Source: Bacteroidales bacterium UBA7574
GTDB taxonomy: Bacteria; Bacteroidota; Bacteroidia; Bacteroidales; Paludibacteraceae
Reading direction: 5' to 3'
DNA: 12,019 bases
NCBI GenBank assembly: GCA_002479035.1
Contig: DLLA01000020.1
Span: 13,561 to 25,579, forward strand
The translations under genes were made by a program, and so were the position numbers. The notes under the pieces are model-generated. The model did no database searches. It was not told where the DNA came from and saw nothing but the letters and a program-made list of their open reading frames with translations. Shown here in pieces: positions 1 through 7,281 of the stretch (position 1 is the first letter of the stretch; the number at the start of each line of letters is the position of its first letter).

Positions 1-3
1 TTC

Positions 4-168
4 CTACAGCCACGCGACAAGAGATGAGAGAACATCTGCTTTTTGTGTCTTGTAGGCTATATCATTAAGACAAAACACATTTCCGTTCTCTTCTTTTGTC
101 GCCAATCTGTAGTGTTGCCATACCGCATAAGGCTTGCGCCATAATGCAATATGGCAACAAAGAAACAG
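4..168 (-). pseudogene. Possible 3' remnant of an unidentified gene
   Basis: On the minus strand this frame is open from just after a TGA at 171-169 to a TAG at 6-4, about 54 codons. It has no ATG, GTG or TTG in its first 30 codons. The translated tail has a protein-like composition, for example KPYAVWQHYRLATKEENG followed by NVFCLNDIAYKTQKADV. The frame runs divergently from the methyltransferase and its 5' part overlaps that gene's first 18 bases. This is what a gene truncated by arrival of the restriction-modification module would look like, but an open frame this short also arises by chance. I do not recognise a family. Call it a candidate only. Confidence 0.22.
113..159. promoter_or_regulatory. 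Inverted repeat over the methyltransferase start codon
   Basis: TGTTGCCATA at 113-122 is perfectly complementary to TATGGCAACA at 150-159, with a 27-base spacer. The right arm contains the ATG at 151-153. A second GCCATA at 138-143 could pair instead with TATGGC at 150-155 around a 6-base loop. As RNA this would bury the start codon in a hairpin; as DNA it is a dyad where a repressor, or the methyltransferase itself, could bind. Restriction-modification genes are often autoregulated, so a control role is plausible, but this is inferred from symmetry and position only. Confidence 0.4.
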
Positions 169-1596
169 TCAGGGCAGGTGTTCACGCCCTCTTATTTGGT
201 ATGCGATATCTTGGATATTGCGGGATATGTCGGCATGCCGATTCTTCGTAAACACATCATCGATAATAGTTGTGGTGATGGGGCTTTCCTACAAGAAATC
301 GTACAGCGTTATTGTGTAGCATTTCTGCAACAAAGCACTGATTTGCAAGCATTAAAACAAGAACTTGCGACATATATTCATGGCATTGAATTAGATGGCG
401 TTGCATATAACCAGTGCATTCGTAATTTGGATAAGAAAGTATCTGAATGGGACGTTTCGGATGTAAAATGGGACATTCTTCATACAGATGCTTTAGCAGT
501 ATCTAAATTTGATGGCAAAATGGATTATGTGGTAGGCAATCCACCGTATGTACGAGTGCACAATTTAGTCGATAACTATCAATCTATTAAGCAGTTGCAT
601 TTTACTCAAGGGGGAATGACCGATATGTACTTGGCATTTTATGAGATAGGTTTCCAGATGCTCTGCACAGGTGGGAAACTATGTTATATAACTCCGAGTT
701 CGTGGATAAACAGCGTGGCTGGCGGACAATTGCGACAATATATTCGAGCAAATAAGAACTTGGTTAAATTGGTTGATTTAGAACACTTCCAGCCATTTGA
801 AGCAACTACTTACACGATGATTGCTTTATTTGAGAAAGATGTGGCGCACGAGGACTTCACATATTGCACCTATGTTGGGGACAAACATATCATTTTAGTC
901 AAAGATTGTCTGACAATAGAAGAAACGATGATAAACAATTATATGTATCTTGCAGACCGTCAGGCACTTGCTACATTGCATAAAATCTTTGCCTCCGCGC
1001 ATACACAATATGTACAGGTAAAAAATGGCTTTGCCACATTGGCTGATAGTGTGTTTATCCACTCGGATTTTCCTTTTACAGAACACGTCATACCTGTCAT
1101 CAAAGCCTCTACCGGGAAATGGTATAAGGCATTTTATCCATATAACAGAGATGGAAAGCCATTACCTAAAGAACTGGTATTCTCCAGCCCTGCTATACGA
1201 GATTACTTGTTTCAGAACAAAGACCCATTGCTCAAAGGACATACAGATGGGGAATGTCCGGAGTGGTATCTGTATGGGCGAACGCAAGCATTAAAAGATG
1301 TATGGGCTGACAAATATGCTATTAATAGTTTGCTCATCAATCAAGAATCTATCAAATTGGAAAAAGTCCCAAGGGGGGCAGGAATATATAGTGGGTTGTA
1401 CATATTGACAGAATTGGATGAAGACGCGCTAAGAAGCATTATATTTTCGGATGAGTTTGTGGGCTTTGTCCGAATACTACGCCATTACAAAAGTGGTGGA
1501 TATTATACATTCAGTTCCAAAGAATTGGAGCAATACATCAACTATAAACTGAGTACTAATGAAAATCAAAGAAATCTCTTTTCCATTGAACAATAA
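151..1596 (+). CDS. Type II N6-adenine DNA methyltransferase (TaqI/Eco57I-like)
   Basis: This 481-aa protein should transfer a methyl group from S-adenosylmethionine to the N6 of adenine in a specific DNA site, shielding it from the partner nuclease. Motifs occur in the gamma-class order: motif X GQVFTPSYL (8-16), motif I DNSCGDGAF (38-46), an acidic motif II around E80 in IHGIELDG, catalytic motif IV NPPY (130-133) in GNPPYVRVHN, and a motif VI-like stretch GGKLCYITPSSW (174-185). The remaining roughly 250 residues fit a TaqI-type C-terminal recognition domain, and the end, with YYTFSSKELEQYINYKL, resembles that family. The length is normal for a stand-alone type II enzyme; it lacks the fused nuclease of Eco57I. 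The ATG at 151 places motif X eight residues in, as expected. A dyad covers this start. The 3' end overlaps the next gene by 38 bp, so the two are almost certainly co-transcribed. The recognition site cannot be predicted. The region is AT-richer than lysS-pgi, suggesting horizontal acquisition. Confidence 0.9.
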   Translation: MATKKQSGQVFTPSYLVCDILDIAGYVGMPILRKHIIDNSCGDGAFLQEIVQRYCVAFLQQSTDLQALKQELATYIHGIELDGVAYNQCIRNLDKKVSEWDVSDVKWDILHTDALAVSKFDGKMDYVVGNPPYVRVHNLVDNYQSIKQLHFTQGGMTDMYLAFYEIGFQMLCTGGKLCYITPSSWINSVAGGQLRQYIRANKNLVKLVDLEHFQPFEATTYTMIALFEKDVAHEDFTYCTYVGDKHIILVKDCLTIEETMINNYMYLADRQALATLHKIFASAHTQYVQVKNGFATLADSVFIHSDFPFTEHVIPVIKASTGKWYKAFYPYNRDGKPLPKELVFSSPAIRDYLFQNKDPLLKGHTDGECPEWYLYGRTQALKDVWADKYAINSLLINQESIKLEKVPRGAGIYSGLYILTELDEDALRSIIFSDEFVGFVRILRHYKSGGYYTFSSKELEQYINYKLSTNENQRNLFSIEQ

Positions 1597-2305
1597 TGGA
1601 TTCTTGGATGTTATATCCAACTCGTTTTGCCATTTTCTGCAATCAGGGACGTCACGCAGCACGGCTAAACTGAAACCTCTACATGGCGCAATAGCACAAG
1701 ACTTGGCTTTGCGTTTAGGTGAAAGATATTACATACAATCTCAAGGCTGGGGAGATGATAAAGAAGGTGACATACAAGGCAGGTATGTGGATAAGAAAGT
1801 GGATATAACCGTTTGCAGTGCAGACACCCAAACACCTCTTGCCGGTATTGCCGTCAAATTTGTTATGCAGAATTATTCGCAGAATTCGAATAACTATTTT
1901 GAGAACATGCTCGGCGAAACGGCAAACATTCGTGCTAATAATTGTCCATATTTTCAGATATTCATTATTTTAGACCGCTTACCATATTATAAGAAAGATA
2001 CAAAACGGATTACTAAATGGGAGACGTTTACAGAACATAATGCCGCAAAGTATATAACATTATCGCGCGACAATGTGGATATGTATTTCCATACTCCGAA
2101 TAAGACACTTTTGTATGTGGTGCATATTGCCAATAATGACGACTTATTAGGTAAAACAGACAAAGAATATATAGAGTTTTATGCACAATGCTGTACGCCA
2201 ATGTGTTTATCCTCCAATCAGTACACTGGTTTTGGCAACTCAATTATCTTGAACAACTATGAGACTTTTATTGAAAAAGTGTACCATACAATAAAGGCGA
2301 TATAG
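1559..2305 (+). CDS. Probable type II restriction endonuclease
   Basis: The 248-aa protein starts inside the methyltransferase gene (38-bp overlap, different frame), the usual arrangement for a cognate endonuclease that cleaves unmethylated sites. Its fold cannot be assigned with certainty, but it has a plausible PD-(D/E)xK core. A conserved-looking stretch GWGDDKEGDIQGRYVDKKVD (63-82) ends in D82, and a hydrophobic strand IAVKFV carries K100. The usual acidic residue two before the lysine is alanine (A98). Acidic residues E115 and E120 follow in a helix-like segment NNYFENMLGETANIR (111-125) and might replace it, as in the Cfr10I/NgoMIV group. The N-terminal SGTSRSTAKLKPLHGAIAQD (29-48) may contact DNA. 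There is no signal peptide or membrane segment. An ATG at 1596 overlapping the methyltransferase stop is in another frame, so 1559 is the likely start. The role rests mainly on context; I cannot name an isoschizomer. Confidence 0.72.
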   Translation: MKIKEISFPLNNNGFLDVISNSFCHFLQSGTSRSTAKLKPLHGAIAQDLALRLGERYYIQSQGWGDDKEGDIQGRYVDKKVDITVCSADTQTPLAGIAVKFVMQNYSQNSNNYFENMLGETANIRANNCPYFQIFIILDRLPYYKKDTKRITKWETFTEHNAAKYITLSRDNVDMYFHTPNKTLLYVVHIANNDDLLGKTDKEYIEFYAQCCTPMCLSSNQYTGFGNSIILNNYETFIEKVYHTIKAI

Positions 2306-2351
2306 AGACTACTACGTCTCCGTACCGCCTAGTAATCAGCGACTATACTTA

Positions 2352-3680
2352 TTATAATCTTGCCTTGATGGCTGCGGATTCTGCTTCGTAGCCGGGTTTG
2401 TCGAGGAGGGCAAACATATTCTTCTTGTATGCCTCCACGCCGGGTTGGTTGAACGGATTGACACCGAGGATATAGCCCGAGATACCACAGGCACGCTCGA
2501 AGAAATAGATGAGTTCGCCGAGGTAGTACTCGTTGAGCGCAGGCATCGTAATCTTCATATTAGGCACACCGCCGTCCACGTGAGCAAGCATCGTACCGAG
2601 TTCCGCCATCTTATTGACCTCGTCCACACGCTTGCCGGCGAGGAAGTTCAGTCCGTCGAGGTTAGCCTCATCAAACGGGAACTCCACCTTGTGGTTGGGT
2701 TGCTCTACCGATATAACGGTCTCGAAGAGATGGCGCTCACCGTCCTGGATATACTGCCCCATCGAGTGCAGGTCGGTGGTGAAGTCCACGCTTGCAGGGA
2801 AGATACCCTTGTGGTCTTTGCCCTCCGACTCTCCGTAGAGTTGTTTCCACCACTCGCTGACGTAGTGCAATTTCGGATGGAAGTTAACAAGCAACTCAAT
2901 CTTCTTGCCCTGCTCGGAGTAGATACTGTTGCGGGCAGCCGCATATTGTGCAGCGGGGTTCTCCTCAAACGGCGTGTTGATACCGCATACCTCTGCCATA
3001 CGTGCTGCACCGTCGATGAGTGCACGAATGTCGAAGCCTGCACAAGCGATAGGCAGCAGACCTACGGGCGAGAGCACCGAGAAGCGTCCGCCGATATTGT
3101 CCTCAATCACAAACGTCTTGTAGCCCTCTTGGGTTGCCAGCGTGCGGAGCGCACCTTTCTTGGCATCGGTGATGCAGACAATCAGTTTCTGTGCAGCCTC
3201 CACGCCCTGTTGTTTCTCCAGTTGGGTCTTGAGCAGACGGAAAGCCAGTGCGGGCTCGGTTGTAGTACCCGACTTGGAGATACAGATAATACCGAATTTC
3301 TTGTCTTTCAGCAAGTTCTGCAGTTCGTAGAGGTAGTCCTCGCCGATATTCTGACCGGCATAGACAATAGCGGGTTTGTTGCCTTCGATGTATGCGAACG
3401 AAGATGACAGTGCATCAATCACGGCTTTCGCGCCCAGATACGAACCGCCGATACCAATGCAGACGATTACCTCGCACTCTTTGCGGAGCAAGTCGGCAGT
3501 AGCCTGAATATCCTCCAACTGCGGCTTGATGTCCTCGGGGAGGTTCATCCAACCCAAGAAATCGTTACCCCTACCGGTACCTTTAACGAGCATCTCCTGG
3601 CACGCAGCCACCTGCTCTTTGTAGGCATTCACCGCCTCGGCACTCACCGCCTTGGCGTAGGAAAATTGAATATCTTTCAT
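2352..3680 (-). CDS. pgi: Glucose-6-phosphate isomerase
   Basis: Cytosolic enzyme that interconverts glucose 6-phosphate and fructose 6-phosphate in glycolysis and gluconeogenesis. The 442-aa length matches the short bacterial form rather than the roughly 550-aa E. coli/animal form. Sugar-phosphate-binding segments are [14 protein letters not shown] (73-86) and [16 protein letters not shown] (132-147). The family signature [12 protein letters not shown] spans 196-207. Likely catalytic residues are E284 in [10 protein letters not shown]305 in DLHSMGQY, and K419 in [11 protein letters not shown] near the C-terminus. All key positions appear intact. The start ATG is preceded by the lysS stop with only 31 bp between, so the gene is probably read with lysS. 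Its 3' end faces the nuclease gene across 46 bp. Its composition is GC-richer than the flanking accessory DNA, as for lysS. Confidence 0.98.
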   Translation of the reverse strand: MKDIQFSYAKAVSAEAVNAYKEQVAACQEMLVKGTGRGNDFLGWMNLPEDIKPQLEDIQATADLLRKECEVIVCIGIGGSYLGAKAVIDALSSSFAYIEGNKPAIVYAGQNIGEDYLYELQNLLKDKKFGIICISKSGTTTEPALAFRLLKTQLEKQQGVEAAQKLIVCITDAKKGALRTLATQEGYKTFVIEDNIGGRFSVLSPVGLLPIACAGFDIRALIDGAARMAEVCGINTPFEENPAAQYAAARNSIYSEQGKKIELLVNFHPKLHYVSEWWKQLYGESEGKDHKGIFPASVDFTTDLHSMGQYIQDGERHLFETVISVEQPNHKVEFPFDEANLDGLNFLAGKRVDEVNKMAELGTMLAHVDGGVPNMKITMPALNEYYLGELIYFFERACGISGYILGVNPFNQPGVEAYKKNMFALLDKPGYEAESAAIKARL

Positions 3681-3711
3681 ATACTAATACCTTAAAAATC
3701 AATATACAAAC

Positions 3712-5289
3712 TTACTTTTCCGTCTTGTTTGCAGACGGTTGTGCACTCACTTCGGGCTTCATAGTCGGGAACAGCAGCACTTCTTGTATTGTGGGTTGCC
3801 CCGTCATCAGGATAGCCAGACGGTCGATGCCGATACCGATACCCGAGGTGGGCGGCATACCGTATTCGAGGGCACGCATAAAGTCGTGGTCAATCACCAT
3901 CGCTTCGTCGTCGCCCTTGTCTGCCAACTTCATCTGCTCCACAAAGCGGTTGTACTGGTCAATCGGGTCGTTCAACTCGCTGTACGCATTCGCCAACTCT
4001 TTGCCGTTCACCATCAACTCGAAACGCTCTGTCAGTCCGGGCTTGGAGCGGTGCATCTTCGTCAGCGGCGACATCTCCACAGGGTAATCCGTGATAAATG
4101 TCGGCTGGATAAACGTCCCCTCGCAGGTCTCGCCGAATATCTCGTCAATCAGTTTGCCTTTGCCCATGTGCTCGGTGTCCTCCACGCCGTATTTCTTGGC
4201 TACCTCACGTATCTCGTCCTCGCTCATTGTTGAGAGGTCGAGACCCGTCTTTTCTTGGATAGCCTCCAAAATAGGCAAGCGGCGGTAAGGTGCCTTGAAA
4301 TCCACTTCGTGGTCGCCAACCTGCACTTTGGTCGTGCCGTTCACGGCAATGGCAATCGTCTCAAGCAACTGCTCCGTAAACGACATCATCCAGTTGTAGT
4401 CCTTATATTGTACGTACAACTCCATACAGGTGAACTCAGGGTTATGACTGCGGTCCATACCCTCGTTGCGGAAGTTGCGCCCTATCTCATACACGCCCTC
4501 GAAACCACCCACTATCAGTCGCTTCAGATACAACTCCGTGGCGATACGCAGGTACATATCAACGTCTAATGCATTGTGGTGCGTGATAAACGGACGTGCC
4601 GATGCACCGCCCGCAATCTGCTGCAGGATAGGCGTCTCCACCTCGGTATAGCCTGCCTCGTCAAACACACGGCGCATCGTACGGATAATCGTGGCACGCT
4701 TCAGGAACACGTCCTTCACCCCATCATTCACAATCAAATCCACATAGCGTTGGCGGTAACGCTGCTCGGGGTCGTTGAACCCGTCATACGCCACACCGTC
4801 CTTGTATTTCACGATAGGCAGCGGGCGCAGGCTCTTTGCCAGCACGGTCAGTTTCTTGGCGTGCACCGAAATCTCACCCATCTGCGTGCGGAACACAAAG
4901 CCTTCAATGCCAATAAAATCACCTATATCAAGCAGTTTCTTGAATACCACGTTGTACATCTGCTGCTCCACGGTGGTAGCGGTCTCGCTTTCGGGCACGG
5001 GTGCCTGAATATCATCGCGGCTCACATATACCTGAATACGCCCTTTCGAGTCCTGCAATTCGATAAACGATGCCTTGCCCATGATACGTTTCGACATCAG
5101 TCGCCCCGCAATGCGCACCTCCTTGCCCGTGTACCATTCTGCGGTGGTGTCATCGTCTTTGAAGCCCTCTTTGATGTCTTTCGAGTATCCTGTAACTACG
5201 TATTCATCAGCAGGATACGGGTTAATACCCATATCACGCATCGTTTGCAGACTCTGTCTGCGCACCTGTTCTTGTTCAGATAGTTCCAT
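3712..5289 (-). CDS. lysS: Lysyl-tRNA synthetase, class II
   Basis: Cytosolic enzyme that charges tRNA-Lys with lysine using ATP. I chose the ATG at 5289 (525 aa, beginning MELSEQEQVRR) because related Bacteroidota proteins begin a few residues before LELSEQE; an in-frame ATG at 5316 would add nine residues of no recognisable conservation. Domains: an N-terminal OB-fold anticodon-binding domain at about 58-155 (VRIAGRLMSKRIMGKASFIE at its start), then the class II catalytic core. Motif 1 includes GYTEVETPIL (213-222). Motif 2 contains FRNEGMDRSHNPEFT (273-287). Motif 3 is GIGIGIDRLAILMTG (483-497) with its arginine at 490. A short polar tail (about 512-525) ends in NKTEK; some Bacteroides forms carry a longer C-terminal extension. 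It leads the pair lysS-pgi. A typical Bacteroidota promoter lies about 95-125 bp upstream. No motif is missing. Confidence 0.97.
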   Translation of the reverse strand: MELSEQEQVRRQSLQTMRDMGINPYPADEYVVTGYSKDIKEGFKDDDTTAEWYTGKEVRIAGRLMSKRIMGKASFIELQDSKGRIQVYVSRDDIQAPVPESETATTVEQQMYNVVFKKLLDIGDFIGIEGFVFRTQMGEISVHAKKLTVLAKSLRPLPIVKYKDGVAYDGFNDPEQRYRQRYVDLIVNDGVKDVFLKRATIIRTMRRVFDEAGYTEVETPILQQIAGGASARPFITHHNALDVDMYLRIATELYLKRLIVGGFEGVYEIGRNFRNEGMDRSHNPEFTCMELYVQYKDYNWMMSFTEQLLETIAIAVNGTTKVQVGDHEVDFKAPYRRLPILEAIQEKTGLDLSTMSEDEIREVAKKYGVEDTEHMGKGKLIDEIFGETCEGTFIQPTFITDYPVEMSPLTKMHRSKPGLTERFELMVNGKELANAYSELNDPIDQYNRFVEQMKLADKGDDEAMVIDHDFMRALEYGMPPTSGIGIGIDRLAILMTGQPTIQEVLLFPTMKPEVSAQPSANKTEK

Positions 5290-5370
5290 AAATTTAATGA
5301 CCTGATTAATGGGCACTTACACGACAATGAATGTTCCTTTTTCATAAATTTCATTTCCATTGCACGCATA

Positions 5371-5383
5371 GCCCAATTTGGGC
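5371..5383. promoter_or_regulatory. 13-bp dyad at the predicted lysS transcription start
   Basis: GCCCAATTTGGGC is a perfect inverted repeat (6-base arms, 1-base centre) that begins two bases after the -7 element and is centred on the expected +1 region. Because it straddles the start site, it would act as a DNA operator rather than as an RNA hairpin. No regulator is encoded nearby. It could be chance; confidence is in the symmetry, not in a function. Confidence 0.35.
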
Positions 5384-5384
5384 G

Positions 5385-5415
5385 CAAAGTTACGCAAAAT
5401 CTTTGGTTCATACAA
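5385..5415 (-). promoter_or_regulatory. Bacteroidota-type promoter for lysS-pgi
   Basis: On the minus strand a -33 element TTG (5415-5413) is followed, after exactly 20 bases, by TAACTTTG (5392-5385), a perfect match to the -7 consensus TAnnTTTG of the Bacteroidota primary sigma factor. Transcription would begin near 5377-5380, giving a leader of roughly 90 bases before the ATG at 5289. A second -7-like TAAATTTG lies upstream at 5442-5435 but lacks a good -33 element. Confidence 0.65.
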
Positions 5416-5492
5416 CCCCTCTCCATAAAACTGTCAAATTTACGATTTTAAAATTATGCCACACATTCTCTCATTTTAATCTCGAATTATTT

Positions 5493-5516
5493 ATACTAAA
5501 TTAGTACGATTAGTAT
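5493..5516. repeat. AT-rich inverted repeat with internal repeated TTAGTA
   Basis: ATACTAA (5493-5499) is perfectly complementary to TTAGTAT (5510-5516), with a 10-base centre. The centre adds another TTAGTA at 5501-5506, so ACTAA-A-TTAGT forms a nested smaller dyad, and TTAGTA occurs twice separated by CGA. There is no T-tract, so it is a poor intrinsic terminator. It could be a binding site for a dimeric or tetrameric regulator, or a weak transcript-end structure. Confidence 0.35.
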
Positions 5517-5596
5517 GTGATTGCAGTGATGCCGCGACGATATAGGACGCTTTTGCGCCGATTGTTATGAAAATGTAAATGTTCAGCGATTACTGA

Positions 5597-7213
5597 TTAC
5601 GCACCTATTTGTGTCGCACTTTCTGCTTGATAATGGTCTGCAATGAGGACGTAGTCGTTGTGAGCATAGAGCATAGGGAGATAGCAGGAAGGTATATGCT
5701 CGGACAAGCGAGAGCAAGAAGTATCCTGCAAAGGAATATCGCAGTTGATACGCTCTTGGAAATCAGGAGGAAACGGTTTGTCGGAGAAGAAGATATTGTA
5801 GGCATACTGCGGCTCCTGTGCTGATGTGGGGAGAGGTGTAAAATCGTCATCGGCAAGGGGCTGCGTGGCAGACGCAGGGTTGAGCAAGATACGCTCAAGG
5901 TAGATGTGCTGTGCATCATCGGGGTACGGGTAGGTGGCTTTGGATATGAGGTCTTGAAGGTCAGTGTAAGAGGTATCGCCAACAGACAAGATTTGGTCGG
6001 CACGGCGGCATGATATGAGATAGTTGCCTATGTCGTGAGAGGGCAAAAGGGGCTGCATGGCGGTGGCGATGAGGTTGTAGCAGGTGTCGTTCTCCGTAAT
6101 GTGAGTGTGGCTGCAGATGTAGTCCAACAACGCGCTGAGTCCGCATTTGCAGAAAGTTGTGCGGTAATCACAGTTGTAGAGAATCATCCGGCGAATGTGT
6201 TGGTGGAGAGTTGTTATGCGTTGGTTGCGTTCTGAAATGTCGGAAGCGGGAGAGACGGAGAGGAGGTCGGCAATGGCATCTTCGATAGTACACCACTCTG
6301 CGTAATGCCCATTGTACGGGACGGCTATCCGCGTGATTTCCAAAGACATTTCTTTGTGCATCTGCAGGAACGCATCGTATATCTCGCGTCGGGTATATGG
6401 GCATTTCTGCGGGGAGATATTTTTTAGGCGCAGCAGCAGGTCATAGTTTTGCGAGGTATGGGCAATGGTGTATGCCTCCAAGAAACCCATGGTGCACTCG
6501 GCGGCTTGCTGCTCATTAGACATAGGGACCTCGGATCGGGTAGCGAGTTGCGAGCGGAGTGCTTCCAAGCGGTCAAGGTAACGCTTTTTCGGGGAATCGT
6601 CTTCGCAAGAGGTCTGTAAGTTCATAGCAGCAGAGAAGTCGCAGATGAGTTGGCGAAGGGGTACTGCAGGTTCCTCGTCAGCATCGTACTCGCCAACGGT
6701 AAAGAGCAGTCCGCAGAAACGACCATAGATGCGCCAGTAGCCAACGGGAGGTGTGGAATGGTGGTGAATATACGGGGCAATGAGTTCATCGGCAGTGCGG
6801 AAGATACTGGGACGGACACGCAAGAGAAGAATGAATATCTCGATGGCGTTGTCTTCGTTGAGTTGCTCGAATTGCGAGAATCCCCACGTGATGTCGGCGT
6901 GCAAGAACGGTGCGCTGATGTGGTTGAGGTACGGCATGACGGGTTGGAAAGAGGAGGATTGGGTGTGAGTAGAAGTGCGGAGCATAATGTATGCGTGGGA
7001 GGCATCGGTGAATGGGGCTAAATCATGGGTGATGATGCTTTTTTGCTCATTCCAAGTGCTTACGGTGAAACGGAACAGACATGCAGCAACATGATGTGCG
7101 CGGCGTAGCATGGGCATATAGTCGTCCGAAGTGAGCGAGACGATGTCAAGTGCCGAAGGGATGAGATATTGTTGTGCCAAAGGGAGCACGGCTTGTTCGC
7201 CTTGATAGAGCAT
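5597..7213 (-). CDS. Hypothetical protein, 538 aa, unrecognised
   Basis: I do not recognise a family. The frame is long, starts at ATG and appears genuinely coding: codon choice is balanced, and the + strand frames are poor. The protein has no signal peptide or clear transmembrane segment, so a cytosolic location is likely. It looks predominantly alpha-helical with many Leu/Ile-rich segments (for example AIEIFILLLRVRPSIF near 125-140) and short acidic linkers such as EYDADEEP (about 190-197). There is a Cys cluster (CDYRTTFCKCG, roughly 355-365) that is not a standard zinc motif. A Pro/Asp/Thr-rich part near 455-475 separates the last roughly 65 residues. It is last in the minus-strand run, 68 bp after the DUF1232 gene, and has no strong promoter of its own, so it is probably read through from that gene. 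Confidence 0.75.
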   Translation of the reverse strand: MLYQGEQAVLPLAQQYLIPSALDIVSLTSDDYMPMLRRAHHVAACLFRFTVSTWNEQKSIITHDLAPFTDASHAYIMLRTSTHTQSSSFQPVMPYLNHISAPFLHADITWGFSQFEQLNEDNAIEIFILLLRVRPSIFRTADELIAPYIHHHSTPPVGYWRIYGRFCGLLFTVGEYDADEEPAVPLRQLICDFSAAMNLQTSCEDDSPKKRYLDRLEALRSQLATRSEVPMSNEQQAAECTMGFLEAYTIAHTSQNYDLLLRLKNISPQKCPYTRREIYDAFLQMHKEMSLEITRIAVPYNGHYAEWCTIEDAIADLLSVSPASDISERNQRITTLHQHIRRMILYNCDYRTTFCKCGLSALLDYICSHTHITENDTCYNLIATAMQPLLPSHDIGNYLISCRRADQILSVGDTSYTDLQDLISKATYPYPDDAQHIYLERILLNPASATQPLADDDFTPLPTSAQEPQYAYNIFFSDKPFPPDFQERINCDIPLQDTSCSRLSEHIPSCYLPMLYAHNDYVLIADHYQAESATQIGA

Positions 7214-7232
7214 AGGGATTTATGTACTTTGC

Positions 7233-7260
7233 GTTGTTTTCGTAGTTTATGTTGTTTTCG
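7233..7260. repeat. Two 10-bp direct repeats upstream of the 538-aa gene
   Basis: GTTGTTTTCG occurs at 7233-7242 and again at 7251-7260, a centre-to-centre distance of 18 bp, in the short gap between two minus-strand genes. Spacing of nearly two helical turns fits a protein bound on one face of the DNA, but two short copies could be accidental. Confidence 0.3.
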
Positions 7261-7281
7261 AGGATCTTATGGAAAGCGTAG

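Larger units (their letters stand above)
5290..5596. other. Gene-free region upstream of lysS
   Basis: This 307-bp stretch separates lysS from the 3' end of the 538-aa gene. It holds the lysS promoter, the dyad at its start site and an AT-rich inverted repeat at 5493-5516. I see no convincing coding frame and no clear hairpin with a T-tract to terminate the upstream gene; CGCTTTTGCG near 5548 pairs only weakly. Confidence 0.6.

Noticed and set aside
2305..2320. GAGAC-N6-GTCTC hairpin between the convergent nuclease gene and pgi
   Set aside because: The stem is only 5 bp with no T-tract on either strand, too weak to call a terminator.
2445..3407. Long + strand open frame (320 aa) opposite pgi
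   Set aside because: It is antisense to a fully conserved pgi. The translation is His/Arg/Val-rich with no recognisable motif, typical of the shadow of a GC-richer gene.
4576..5283. Long + strand open frame (235 aa) opposite lysS
   Set aside because: Antisense to all of the OB-fold and motif region of lysS; composition is that of a shadow frame.
5196..5426. Minus-strand open frame through the lysS leader, with ATG at 5369 within the predicted transcript
   Set aside because: It overlaps the lysS start in another frame and the peptide has no lysine-rich or other leader-peptide feature. An attenuation role cannot be supported.
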